Of a stretch of 35,117 nucleotides of DNA, positions 25,103 to 32,768 are shown in pieces. The notes below the pieces were generated by a model that was not told the DNA's origin, ran no database searches, and saw nothing but the letters and a program-made list of their open reading frames with translations. Within the stretch, counting starts at the first letter, position 1. Each line of letters begins with the position of its first letter. Origin of the DNA: Sphingomonas sp. SCN 67-18 (GTDB lineage: Bacteria > Pseudomonadota > Alphaproteobacteria > Sphingomonadales > Sphingomonadaceae); contig NZ_MEFG01000036.1 of NCBI RefSeq assembly GCF_001724715.1, positions 1 to 35,117 of the forward strand, read 5' to 3'. The position numbers and the translations under genes were made by a program.

Positions 25103-25106
25103 CCGG

Positions 25107-27368
25107 CTAGCGGCTCTTGTGGCGGATATTGGCCGGGCGGCCCCGGCGCTTGATCGGGCGGCCAGCGCCGGGCCTGCGCCGGCGTTCGGCAGGCGCGCCG
25201 CCCGGACCGTCGACCAGATCGAAGCGCAGCGCGCCGGTCACCGGGTCCGCTTCCACCAGGCGCAGCGGCAGGCGCTGGCCGATGGTGTAGCGCGTCTCGC
25301 TATCCTCGCCGGTCAGGCTGTGGCTGGCCTCCTCATAGCGGAAATATTCCGGGCCAAGCATGGATACCGGCACCAGCCCGTCGCCGCCCAGCCCCTCCAC
25401 CGTGGCGAAGAAGCCGAAATTCTGCACGCCGGTGATCCGCGTTTCCACCACCTGCCCGACATGTTCAGACAGATAGGCGGCAACATAGCGGTCCACCGTG
25501 TCGCGCTCCGCCATCATCGCCCGCCGTTCGGCCTGGCTGATCAGTTCGCCCAGCGCCTCCATGCTGGCGGCTTCCTTTTCGGTGAGCGCGGTCGATTCCG
25601 CGATGTCGCCCGCCTTGCCGCCGCCCGTGAGGCGCGGTTTGCCCAGATCAAGGCCATATGCGCCCACCAGCGCCCGGTGGACCAGCAGGTCGGCATAGCG
25701 GCGGATGGGGCTGGTGAAATGCGCGTAGCTGCCCAGCGCCAGCCCGAAATGCCCCTGATTGAGCGGCGCATAATAGGCCTGGGTCTGGGTCCGCAGGATC
25801 TGCTCCATCACCTGCGGACGGTAATCGGCATCGCCGACCCGCTCGATCACCCGGTTGAACGTGGCCGGGCGGATCACCTGGCCCAGCGCGAATTCCAGTT
25901 CGAAGCTCTTCAGATAGTCCTTGAGCGCGACCAGCTTCTCGCGCGAGGGCGGCTCATGCACCCGGTACATGACCGGCGCCTTGCGGCCTTCCAGCCCCTT
26001 GGCCGCGGCCACGTTGGCGGCGATCATATAATCCTCGATCAGCTTGTGCGCGTCGAGCCGCTCGCGCGGCGCGACCGAGAGGATCCGCCCCTTCTCGTCC
26101 AGCAGGATGCGCCTTTCGGGCAGGTCGAGGTCCAGCGGCGCGCGCTTGTCCCGCGCCCGGCCGAGCGCCGCCCAGCAGCCCCAGAGCGGCTTCAGCGCGG
26201 CATCCAGCAGCGCCGCCGCCGGCCCGCCCTTGCCGTCGATCGCCGCCTGCGCATCCTCATAGGCGATGTTCGCGGCAAGCCGGACGACCGCGCGGCTGAA
26301 CCGCCAGGCGGTGATCGCGCCCTGCGCCGATATCGTCAGATGGCACGCCATCGCCGCCCGGTCCTCGCCCGCCTTCAGCGAGCAGATGCCCGCGCTCAAC
26401 GTCTCCGGCAGCATCGGCACCACCCGGTCGGGGAAATAGACGCTGTTGCCGCGCTTCTTCGCCTCGCGGTCGATGGCCGATCCGGGGCGGACATAATAGG
26501 ACACGTCCGCAATCGCGACGATCGCATCCCAGCCGCCATCGTCGCGCGGCGCGGCCCAGACGGCGTCGTCATGGTCGCGCGCATCGGCCGGGTCGATCGC
26601 GACGATGGGCAGGTGGCGCAAATCCTCGCGCGCGCCCAGCTCCAGCCTGGCCACGGTCACCGCCTCGTCGATCGCCGCCTCGGGAAAGACATTGGGGATG
26701 CCCAGCTTGTGGATCGCGATCAGCGAGAAGCTGCGCGGCTCGAACGGATCGCCCAGCCGCTGCGTCACCCGCGCCGTCACGCGCGGCGGCCGTCCGGCCT
26801 TTTCCGCCAGCACAAGGTCGCCCGCCCCGGCCTCTCCGCAGTCGGACACCAGGAAATCGCGCCTTTCCTTCTTCTCGACGCCTTGAAGCCAGTATTTGCC
26901 GCCTTCCTCGCGCAGCACGCCCAGCATCAGCTCGCTGCCGCGCGCCAGCTTCTTCATCGGGTGGGCGATCCAGCCGCGCCCGGCCTCCTCGGTGCGCGCC
27001 AATATGCGGTCGCCGACGCCCAGCGCGCCCTTGCGGCCCCGCTCCTGCACGCGCAGCCGGGGTTCGGGGCCGGACGCTTCCCACCGTTCCGGCACCGCCC
27101 AGGCGATGCCGCTTTCATCGACATCGGAAACCCGCAGCACCGTAACCCGCGGAATGCCGCCCATTTTGTGAAAGGCGCGGCCGGGCGCGCTGTCGATCAG
27201 CCCCTCATCGCCCATGTCCTTCAACAGCGCCTTCAGGGCGATCTTTTCCGCGCCATGCAGGCCGAATGCGCGGGCGATCTCGCGCTTGCCGACCGCGGTG
27301 GGCGTGGTTTCGATGAAATCGAGGATCTGCTTGCGGCTCGGCAGGCCGGCGGATTTTGGCTTTGGCAT
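25107..27368 (-). CDS. rnr: Ribonuclease R
   Basis: A 753-residue processive 3'-5' exoribonuclease of the RNB family that degrades structured RNA. The order is an N-terminal winged-helix region (RKQILDFIETTPTAVGKREI), cold-shock-like domains, the RNB catalytic domain with the aspartate cluster DPADARDHDD (259-268), and the conserved FTSPIRRYADLLVHRAL. An S1 domain follows (VVETRITGVQNFGFFATVEG), then a basic tail rich in Arg and Lys. I start at ATG 27368 (MPKPKSAGLPS). The open frame runs to 27590 but that extension overlaps glpD and is not family-like. No clear ribosome-binding site precedes the chosen ATG. Confidence 0.95.
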   Translation of the reverse strand: MPKPKSAGLPSRKQILDFIETTPTAVGKREIARAFGLHGAEKIALKALLKDMGDEGLIDSAPGRAFHKMGGIPRVTVLRVSDVDESGIAWAVPERWEASGPEPRLRVQERGRKGALGVGDRILARTEEAGRGWIAHPMKKLARGSELMLGVLREEGGKYWLQGVEKKERRDFLVSDCGEAGAGDLVLAEKAGRPPRVTARVTQRLGDPFEPRSFSLIAIHKLGIPNVFPEAAIDEAVTVARLELGAREDLRHLPIVAIDPADARDHDDAVWAAPRDDGGWDAIVAIADVSYYVRPGSAIDREAKKRGNSVYFPDRVVPMLPETLSAGICSLKAGEDRAAMACHLTISAQGAITAWRFSRAVVRLAANIAYEDAQAAIDGKGGPAAALLDAALKPLWGCWAALGRARDKRAPLDLDLPERRILLDEKGRILSVAPRERLDAHKLIEDYMIAANVAAAKGLEGRKAPVMYRVHEPPSREKLVALKDYLKSFELEFALGQVIRPATFNRVIERVGDADYRPQVMEQILRTQTQAYYAPLNQGHFGLALGSYAHFTSPIRRYADLLVHRALVGAYGLDLGKPRLTGGGKAGDIAESTALTEKEAASMEALGELISQAERRAMMAERDTVDRYVAAYLSEHVGQVVETRITGVQNFGFFATVEGLGGDGLVPVSMLGPEYFRYEEASHSLTGEDSETRYTIGQRLPLRLVEADPVTGALRFDLVDGPGGAPAERRRRPGAGRPIKRRGRPANIRHKSR

Positions 27369-27447
27369 CGACGAGAGATAGGGAATCGCGGCGCAATCGT
27401 CACCCCGAACTTGTGCCGGACGCCGGCCCGCCGCTAATGATGGCGCG

Positions 27448-28911
27448 ATGACCATCGATCTCCTCATCGTCGGCGGCGGCATCAACGGCGCGGCGATTGC
27501 GCGGGAGGCGGCGTTGAACGGCCGCTCCGTGCTGCTGGTGGAGCGCGGCGACCTGGCCGGGGCGACATCGTCCAAATCCACCAAGCTCATCCACGGCGGG
27601 CTGCGCTACCTGGAATATTATGATTTCGGGCTGGTCCGCGAGGCGCTGGTGGAGCGCAGGCGGCTGCTGAAGGCAGCGCCGCACCTCATCCACCCGCTCA
27701 CCTTCGTCCTGCCGCACGAACATGCGGTGCGGCCCTGGTGGATGGTGCGCGCCGGGCTGCTGCTCTACGATCTGCTGGCCGGGCGCGGCGGCCTGCCACG
27801 CTCGCGCGGGCTGGGCGCCCAAGACGCGGCCTATCGCGCCCCGCTGAAGGGCGATGGCCGGGGCTTCGTCTATTCGGACGCCTGGGTGGACGATGCGCGG
27901 CTGGTGGTGCTCAACGCCCGCGACGCCGCGGACAATGGCGCGGAAATCGCCACCCGCACCGCGCTGGTTTCCGCGACGCGCGGCGAGGAAAGCTGGCGCG
28001 TCACGCTCGGCGACGGTCGCACGCTGGATTGCGGCGCCATCGTCAACGCGGCCGGGCCTTGGGTGAACGAGGTTTCCGCCCTGCTGGGCGTCAAGAGCCG
28101 CAGCGGCGCGCGGCTGATAAAGGGCAGCCACATCATCGTGCCCCGCCTGTTCGACGGCGATCATGCCTATATCCTGCAGCAGCCGGACCGGCGCATCGTC
28201 TTCGCCATCCCCTATGAAGGGGCGTACACGCTGATCGGCACTACCGACATCGCGGTGAAACAGCCGGAGGACGCGCGGATAGAGCCGGAGGAGATCGCCT
28301 ATCTGGTCGAATGCGCCAACCGGCATTTCAAGCATCAGATCGCCGCCACCGACGTCGTCTCAAGCTATTCCGGGGTGCGCTCGCTCTATGACGACGGGGC
28401 CAGCGAAAGCCGGCAGGTGACGCGCGATTATGTGCTGGAGCTGGACGGCAACGGCGCGCCGCTGCTCTCCGTCTTCGGCGGCAAGATCACCACCGCCCGC
28501 CATCTGGCGGAGGACGCGATGGAAAAGCTGGGCGAATGGCTGGAATTCAGCGTCTCGCCGGTGACAAGGGGGCGTATCTTCCCGGGCGGCGGCATTGGCC
28601 GCTTCGACGATTATCTGGCGCAGGTGATTGCGCGCTGGCCGTTTCTGGGCAGCGCCCGCGCCGATCGCATGGCCCGCGCCTATGGCGCGATGCTTGAGGC
28701 GATGCTGGGCGACGCAACGGACGCCGCCGCGCTGGGCGAGGATTTCGGCGGCGGGCTCACCGCCCGCGAGGTGGACTGGCTGGCCGAGCGCGAATGGGCG
28801 GTGAGCGCGGACGACATATTGTGGCGGCGCACCAAGCTGGGCCTTGGCGGCGCGGTGGATGCCGAACGGCTGACGACTTATCTCGCCGCCCGGCCGCCGC
28901 GCCCTCAATAG
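27448..28911 (+). CDS. glpD: Glycerol-3-phosphate dehydrogenase (FAD-dependent, aerobic)
   Basis: A 487-residue flavoprotein that oxidises sn-glycerol-3-phosphate to dihydroxyacetone phosphate and passes electrons to quinone at the inner membrane. The FAD motif is IVGGGINGAAIAREAALNG at residues 7-25, followed by the signatures SSKSTKLIHGGLRYLE and IIVPRLFDGDHAYILQQ. The C-terminal domain contains SVFGGKITTARHLAEDAM and ILWRRTKLGL. Length is close to E. coli GlpD (501). It is divergent from rnr across 79 bp. Its last 7 bases overlap the convergent proS gene. No glpK, glpF or glpR is in the window. Confidence 0.96.
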   Translation: MTIDLLIVGGGINGAAIAREAALNGRSVLLVERGDLAGATSSKSTKLIHGGLRYLEYYDFGLVREALVERRRLLKAAPHLIHPLTFVLPHEHAVRPWWMVRAGLLLYDLLAGRGGLPRSRGLGAQDAAYRAPLKGDGRGFVYSDAWVDDARLVVLNARDAADNGAEIATRTALVSATRGEESWRVTLGDGRTLDCGAIVNAAGPWVNEVSALLGVKSRSGARLIKGSHIIVPRLFDGDHAYILQQPDRRIVFAIPYEGAYTLIGTTDIAVKQPEDARIEPEEIAYLVECANRHFKHQIAATDVVSSYSGVRSLYDDGASESRQVTRDYVLELDGNGAPLLSVFGGKITTARHLAEDAMEKLGEWLEFSVSPVTRGRIFPGGGIGRFDDYLAQVIARWPFLGSARADRMARAYGAMLEAMLGDATDAAALGEDFGGGLTAREVDWLAEREWAVSADDILWRRTKLGLGGAVDAERLTTYLAARPPRPQ

Positions 28912-30434
28912 GCGCGGCCGACCAATATCCGTTCCACCGCCGGTTCGCCGGTGAAGACGCAGGCGCCTTCGGCCGGGGCAGCGTCGCGCGGGGCGTTGCG
29001 GATGGTCAGCTTCAGCGCCTTCAACCGCGCATCCACTTTCTCCAGCGCCTGTCCGGTCGGCCGCGCCCAGTTGAGTTCCACCCAGCCGGGGAATTTGCCG
29101 CCGTCGCGGAAGAAGGCTTCGACCCCGTCGAAATCCGTGATGCCGCGCCGGATATTGGCGTTCAGCCGCGCCCGCGCCTCGCCGTGCAGCGATGCCTGGA
29201 TGTCGTCCAGCAGGGCCGCCGCGCCGGCGATGAAATCGGCGCGCGCCTCTGCCCGCGACGCCAGCTTGCCGGCATCGTCGTACAGCCGGTCGCGGCGGAG
29301 CACCGTCACATTGCCGGCGGCAAGGTCTCGCCCGCCAATCTCGACGATCAGCGGCGCGCCGCGTTTTACCCAGTTCCACCGCTTGGTCGCCGCCTTGGTG
29401 GCCTTGGCGTCCACCGTGGCGCGCAACGGCTCGCCAAATGCGGTCTGCGCGTTCAGGTCGTCCGCGATGTCCCTGCAATAATCCAGCAGCGCCTCGTCCT
29501 CCGGCTGGTCGCGAAGCATCGGCACGATGACGATCTGCTGCGGCGCGATCACCGGCGGCAGGCGCAGCCCGTCATCGTCGCCATGCACCATGATGACGCC
29601 GCCGATCATGCGGGTGGAAACGCCCCAGCTCGTCGTCCAGGCGAAGGCATGTTCGCCCTCCTTGTCCTGGAAACGGATATTCTGCGCGCGGGCGAAATTC
29701 TGGCCCAGGAAATGCGACGTGCCGGCCTGCAGCGCCTTGCCGTCCTGCATCATCGCCTCGATCGAATAGGTCGCCTCCGCGCCGGGGAAACGCTCATTCT
29801 CCGGCTTTTCCCCGGCGATCACCGGCATCGCCAGCGCCTGCTCGGCAAAGTCGCGATAGACGTCGAGCATGGTCAGCGTCTCGGCCACCGCCTCGTCGCG
29901 GCTGGCATGGGCGGTATGGCCTTCCTGCCATAAAAATTCGGTCGTGCGCAGGAACATGCGGGTCCGCATTTCCCAGCGCACCACATTGGCCCACTGGTTG
30001 ATGAGCACCGGCAGGTCGCGCCACGATTGCACCCAGCGCGAAAATGCGGTGCCGATCACCGTTTCAGAGGTGGGCCGCACCACCAGCGGTTCTTCCAGCC
30101 GGGCATCCGGATCGGGCACCAGAGTGCCGTTCTCCGCCTTCAGCCGATGGTGGGTGACGACTGCCATTTCCTTTGCAAAGCCATCGACATGCTCGGCTTC
30201 CTTGGCAAAATAGCTCAGGGGAATGAACAGCGGGAAATAGCAATTGTCATGGCCGGTCTGCTTGATCCGCTGGTTGAGCAGATACTGGATGCGCTCCCAC
30301 ACGCCATAACCCCACGGCCGGATGACCATGCAGCCGCGCACGCCCGATTCCTCGGCCATGTCGGCTTCCGATACGACGGCTTGATACCAGGCGGCGAAAT
30401 CCTGTTCGCGGGTGACGGATAAGGCGTGTTTCAT
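28905..30434 (-). CDS. proS: Prolyl-tRNA synthetase, archaeal/eukaryotic (type 3) form
   Basis: A 509-residue class II synthetase charging tRNA-Pro. Motif 2 and neighbouring text read RWEMRTRMFLRTTEFLWQEGHTAH and the active-site segments LVVRPTSETVI and TTSWGVSTRMIGGVIMVHGD are intact. It lacks the large editing insertion of the E. coli type and is longer than the approximately 440-residue alphaproteobacterial short form. The anticodon-binding domain is followed by a C-terminal zinc-binding-like domain, and the protein ends GRAY; a C-terminal tyrosine is characteristic of the archaeal/eukaryotic type. A strong purine-rich site lies 6 bases before ATG 30434. A small ORF lies upstream on the same strand. 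Confidence 0.94.
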   Translation of the reverse strand: MKHALSVTREQDFAAWYQAVVSEADMAEESGVRGCMVIRPWGYGVWERIQYLLNQRIKQTGHDNCYFPLFIPLSYFAKEAEHVDGFAKEMAVVTHHRLKAENGTLVPDPDARLEEPLVVRPTSETVIGTAFSRWVQSWRDLPVLINQWANVVRWEMRTRMFLRTTEFLWQEGHTAHASRDEAVAETLTMLDVYRDFAEQALAMPVIAGEKPENERFPGAEATYSIEAMMQDGKALQAGTSHFLGQNFARAQNIRFQDKEGEHAFAWTTSWGVSTRMIGGVIMVHGDDDGLRLPPVIAPQQIVIVPMLRDQPEDEALLDYCRDIADDLNAQTAFGEPLRATVDAKATKAATKRWNWVKRGAPLIVEIGGRDLAAGNVTVLRRDRLYDDAGKLASRAEARADFIAGAAALLDDIQASLHGEARARLNANIRRGITDFDGVEAFFRDGGKFPGWVELNWARPTGQALEKVDARLKALKLTIRNAPRDAAPAEGACVFTGEPAVERILVGRAY

Positions 30435-30443
30435 GCGTGCTCC

Positions 30444-30465
30444 CCCCTCCCATGCGCGGGAGGGG
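30444..30465. repeat. REP-like GC palindrome upstream of proS
   Basis: CCCCTCCC (30444-30451) and GGGAGGGG (30458-30465) form a perfect 8-bp stem around the 6-base loop ATGCGC. On the minus strand the arm GGGAGGGG also provides the purine-rich ribosome-binding region of proS. A related but imperfect palindrome occurs at 34984-35004. Such 'ccctccc...gggaggg' palindromes resemble dispersed intergenic repeats; dispersion cannot be tested in one window. Confidence 0.5.
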
Positions 30466-30552
30466 CCGGGGGTGAATGACAAGGATCGTCTCTTGCCTAT
30501 CCCCGTCCCCTCCCGCAAGCGAAAGGAGCCCGCTTGTGCAGCCGGAAGGGCG

Positions 30553-30711
30553 CTAGCCGTGCGCCGTCCGCCGCGCCGGGGCGTCGCCGCCCTTGCGCTG
30601 GCGGCGCGGGTCGTCCCGCCCCCAGAAGCTTTCGCCCCACAGCGCGCTGGCGCTGAGGCGCAGCGAGAGCGGGTAATCCGGCGATCGGGCGTCGTTGGTG
30701 CGTGTCGTCAT
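30553..30711 (-). CDS. Small hypothetical protein upstream of proS
   Basis: Not recognised. A 52-residue ORF beginning MTTRTNDARSPDYPLSLRLS, continuing ASALWGESFWGRDDPRRQRK and ending ARRTAHG. It is hydrophilic and basic at its C-terminus, with two tryptophans in a short central segment (ALWGESFWGRDD), and has no signal peptide or membrane helix. Support for it being real: GGAG lies 7 bases before the ATG on the minus strand, and it is in the same direction as proS, whose start is 118 bp downstream. The predicted start is the ATG at 30711; an upstream in-frame ATG at 30735 lacks a ribosome-binding site. It could still be chance in GC-rich DNA. Confidence 0.45.
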   Translation of the reverse strand: MTTRTNDARSPDYPLSLRLSASALWGESFWGRDDPRRQRKGGDAPARRTAHG

Positions 30712-30885
30712 GTCATGTCTCCGCATGGGCCGCACGCGGCCCCTGTTCTGCGATATCGGATGGGCAGGTGCGCCGCTTTTCAGGCGGCGGGGCTACACAT
30801 TCGCATCGCCCGGGCACGTCCGCGGCGGTGGAGGGGGCTTGGGTTGCTCGTCTTCATCGTGACCATCCTGTTCCGGTCCACGATG

Positions 30886-30901
30886 CGGCCTCGAAAGGCC
30901 G
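30886..30901. other. Perfect 6-bp hairpin with CGAA tetraloop in an intergenic region
   Basis: CGGCCT (30886-30891) and AGGCCG (30896-30901) flank CGAA. It is not next to a gene end and no U-tract follows. It may be part of an RNA leader for the minus-strand small ORF and proS, or a chance structure. Confidence 0.3.
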
Positions 30902-31006
30902 GACATCGCGCGCTTTAGCCGTTGGTGACGCGGGGCAAGCTGACCATCAAAGGACCGCGGATCCGTGGATCGCCTTATCTCTACTAATATAGTTGTATTG
31001 AGTCGA

Positions 31007-31021
31007 GATAGCTTTGCTATC
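31007..31021 (-). terminator. Weak candidate terminator hairpin downstream of mmsB
   Basis: GATAGC (31007-31012) and GCTATC (31016-31021) form a perfect 6-bp stem with a 3-base loop, about 30 bases past the mmsB stop on the minus strand. On that strand it is followed by an AT-rich but not T-rich tract. It is the only obvious structure at the end of the valine operon. Stem strength is low, so this is tentative. Confidence 0.33.
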
Positions 31022-31050
31022 CCTGCCCCAAGCCGGGGATGAAGCGGCGA

Positions 31051-31944
31051 TCAGGCGGCCGGGGCTTCCCCGCCCAGCAGCCTGATGATCGCGGAGAAAT
31101 CCAGCCCGCCGCCGCCGCCGTTCTGGAACGCCTGATACAGCGCCATCGCGCCGGCGCCCATCGGCACGCTCGCATTGGCGCCCGCCGCCGCCTCGACGGC
31201 AAGCTTCAGGTCCTTCAGCATCAGCGCGGTCGCGAAACCGCCCTGATAATCCCGGTCTGCCGGGCTTTCCGGGCCGACGCCCGGCAACGGGCAATAGCTG
31301 GTCATCGACCAGTTCTGCCCCGACGCCTTGGACGCGATGTCGTAGAATGTCTGCGGGTCCAGCCCCAGCTTTTGCGCCAGCAGGAACGTCTCGCACGTCG
31401 CCACCATCGACGCGCCGAGCAGCATGTTGTTGCAGATCTTCGCCGCCTGCCCCGCGCCCGCGCCGCCGGCATGGATCACCGCCTTGCCCATCGCCGCCAG
31501 CACCGGCTCCGCGCGGGCAAAGCCGTCGTCCGTGCCGCCGACCATGAAGGTCAGCGTGCCCGCATTGGCGGCCGCGATGCCGCCGGATACCGGCGCATCG
31601 ACGGCGGCCAGCCCGCGGGCGGAGGCCGCGGCGGCCACCTGCCGCGCGGTCGCGACATCGATGGTCGAACAATCGATCAGCAGGGCTGATTCCGGCGCGT
31701 TGCCGAACAGCGATTCCTCATAAACCTGCGCGACATGCCGGCCCGCCGGCAGCATCGTCACCACGCATTCCGCATCCGCCGCCGCCTCCGCCGCGCTCCC
31801 GGCGCAGGCGCACCCCGCCGCCGCCGCACGCTCCAGCGCCGCCTCGCTCAGGTCGAACGCCCGGACGGCGTGGCCCGCCTTCGCCAGGTTCGCGGCCATG
31901 CCGCCGCCCATATTGCCAAGCCCGATGAAAGCGATGCGCGCCAT
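31051..31944 (-). CDS. mmsB: 3-hydroxyisobutyrate dehydrogenase
   Basis: A 297-residue NAD+-dependent dehydrogenase oxidising 3-hydroxyisobutyrate to methylmalonate semialdehyde in valine breakdown. The N-terminal Rossmann motif is IAFIGLGNMGGGMAANLAKAG (residues 4-24). The substrate loop is DAPVSGGIAAANAGTLTFMVGG and the catalytic lysine lies in GAGQAAKICNNMLLG. The C-terminal helical domain ends in a glycine run (FQNGGGGGLDFSAII). I start at ATG 31944, 19 bp after the enoyl-CoA hydratase stop. As the last gene of the operon it follows the hydrolase that supplies its substrate and precedes MmsA in the pathway. Confidence 0.95.
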   Translation of the reverse strand: MARIAFIGLGNMGGGMAANLAKAGHAVRAFDLSEAALERAAAAGCACAGSAAEAAADAECVVTMLPAGRHVAQVYEESLFGNAPESALLIDCSTIDVATARQVAAAASARGLAAVDAPVSGGIAAANAGTLTFMVGGTDDGFARAEPVLAAMGKAVIHAGGAGAGQAAKICNNMLLGASMVATCETFLLAQKLGLDPQTFYDIASKASGQNWSMTSYCPLPGVGPESPADRDYQGGFATALMLKDLKLAVEAAAGANASVPMGAGAMALYQAFQNGGGGGLDFSAIIRLLGGEAPAA

Positions 31945-31963
31945 GTGCCTTGTCCCTATCCCT

Positions 31964-32737
31964 TTACCTGCCGGTCCATTTGCCCGGCCGCTTCTCGACG
32001 AAGGCCGCCATGCCTTCCTTCTGGTCGGCGGTGCCGAACAGGCCGTGGAACAGCCGCCGCTCGAACTGCACCCCCATGGCCAGCCCGGTTTCATAGGCTG
32101 CGTTGACCATTTCCTTGTTCGCCTTCACCGCCAGCGGCGCCATTTCGGCGATGGTCGTGGCGGTCTTCACCGCATCGTCGATCAGTTCGGCGGCGGGCAC
32201 GATCCGCGCCACCAGCCCGGCGCGCTCGGCTTCCTCCGCGCCCATCATCCGCCCGGTCAGGCACATCTCCATCGCCTTGGCCTTGCCCACCGCGCGCGGC
32301 AGGCGCTGCGATCCGCCCATGCCCGGCGTCACGCCCAGCTTGATCTCCGGCTGGCCGAACTTGGCGGTGTCCGCCGCCAGGATGAAATCGCACATCATCG
32401 CCAGCTCGCACCCGCCGCCCAGCGCGTATCCGGCCACCGCGGCGATCACCGGCTTGCGGGTCGCCGTCACCCGGTCATAACCGGCGAAGAAATTGCCGCC
32501 ATACATTGCGGCAAAGCCCTGATCGGACATTTCCTTGATGTCCGCGCCCGCCGCGAACGCCTTTTCGCTGCCGGTCAGCACCGCGCAGCCCTGGCTGTCG
32601 TCGGCGTCGAAGGCCTCCAGCGCGGCGATCAGATCGGCCAGCACCTGGCTGTTCAGCGCGTTCAGCGCCTGCGGCCGGTTGAGCGTGATCAGCGTCACCG
32701 GACCGCGCGTTTCGACGATCAGGGTTTCATAGCTCAT
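31964..32737 (-). CDS. Enoyl-CoA hydratase (short-chain, crotonase type)
   Basis: A 257-residue crotonase that hydrates enoyl-CoA; within this operon the likely substrate is methacrylyl-CoA, giving 3-hydroxyisobutyryl-CoA. The oxyanion-hole segment is [10 protein letters not shown] near residue 60. The two catalytic glutamates of true hydratases are present in [12 protein letters not shown] and [16 protein letters not shown]. The C-terminal [12 protein letters not shown] and [18 protein letters not shown] match the mitochondrial ECHS1-like group. AGAGGA lies upstream of the ATG. It is 31 bp after the hydrolase gene and 19 bp before mmsB. It may also serve general beta-oxidation. Confidence 0.95.
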   Translation of the reverse strand: MSYETLIVETRGPVTLITLNRPQALNALNSQVLADLIAALEAFDADDSQGCAVLTGSEKAFAAGADIKEMSDQGFAAMYGGNFFAGYDRVTATRKPVIAAVAGYALGGGCELAMMCDFILAADTAKFGQPEIKLGVTPGMGGSQRLPRAVGKAKAMEMCLTGRMMGAEEAERAGLVARIVPAAELIDDAVKTATTIAEMAPLAVKANKEMVNAAYETGLAMGVQFERRLFHGLFGTADQKEGMAAFVEKRPGKWTGR

Positions 32738-32768
32738 GGTCTTGTCCTCTCGTCGGGCCGGCGGCCGG

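Larger units (their letters stand above)
30435..31050. other. 616-bp intergenic stretch with one small ORF and several hairpins
   Basis: No long gene is supported here. It contains, from left to right: a REP-like palindrome just upstream of proS (30444-30465); CAAGCG/CGCTTG arms around 30516-30536; a candidate 52-codon ORF (30553-30711, minus); GGGCCG/CGGCCC (30727-30742); CGCCGC/GCGGCG (30771-30789); a perfect CGGCCT-CGAA-AGGCCG hairpin (30886-30901); and an AT-rich tract (about 30973-31005) ending in the hairpin at 31007-31021. Promoters for the small ORF and proS should lie here, but I cannot assign hexamers. Longer open frames across the region lack coding character. Confidence 0.5.

Noticed and set aside
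25119-27437. 772-codon plus-strand frame opposite rnr
   Set aside because: Antisense shadow with His/Arg/Gln-rich composition and no motifs; RNase R is clear on the minus strand.
30412-30918. 168-codon plus-strand frame spanning the proS start and the intergenic zone, with a hydrophobic C-terminal stretch
   Set aside because: It overlaps the proS ribosome-binding site and start antisense, is Arg/Ala/Pro-rich, and has no ribosome-binding site. The hydrophobic stretch is short and probably chance.
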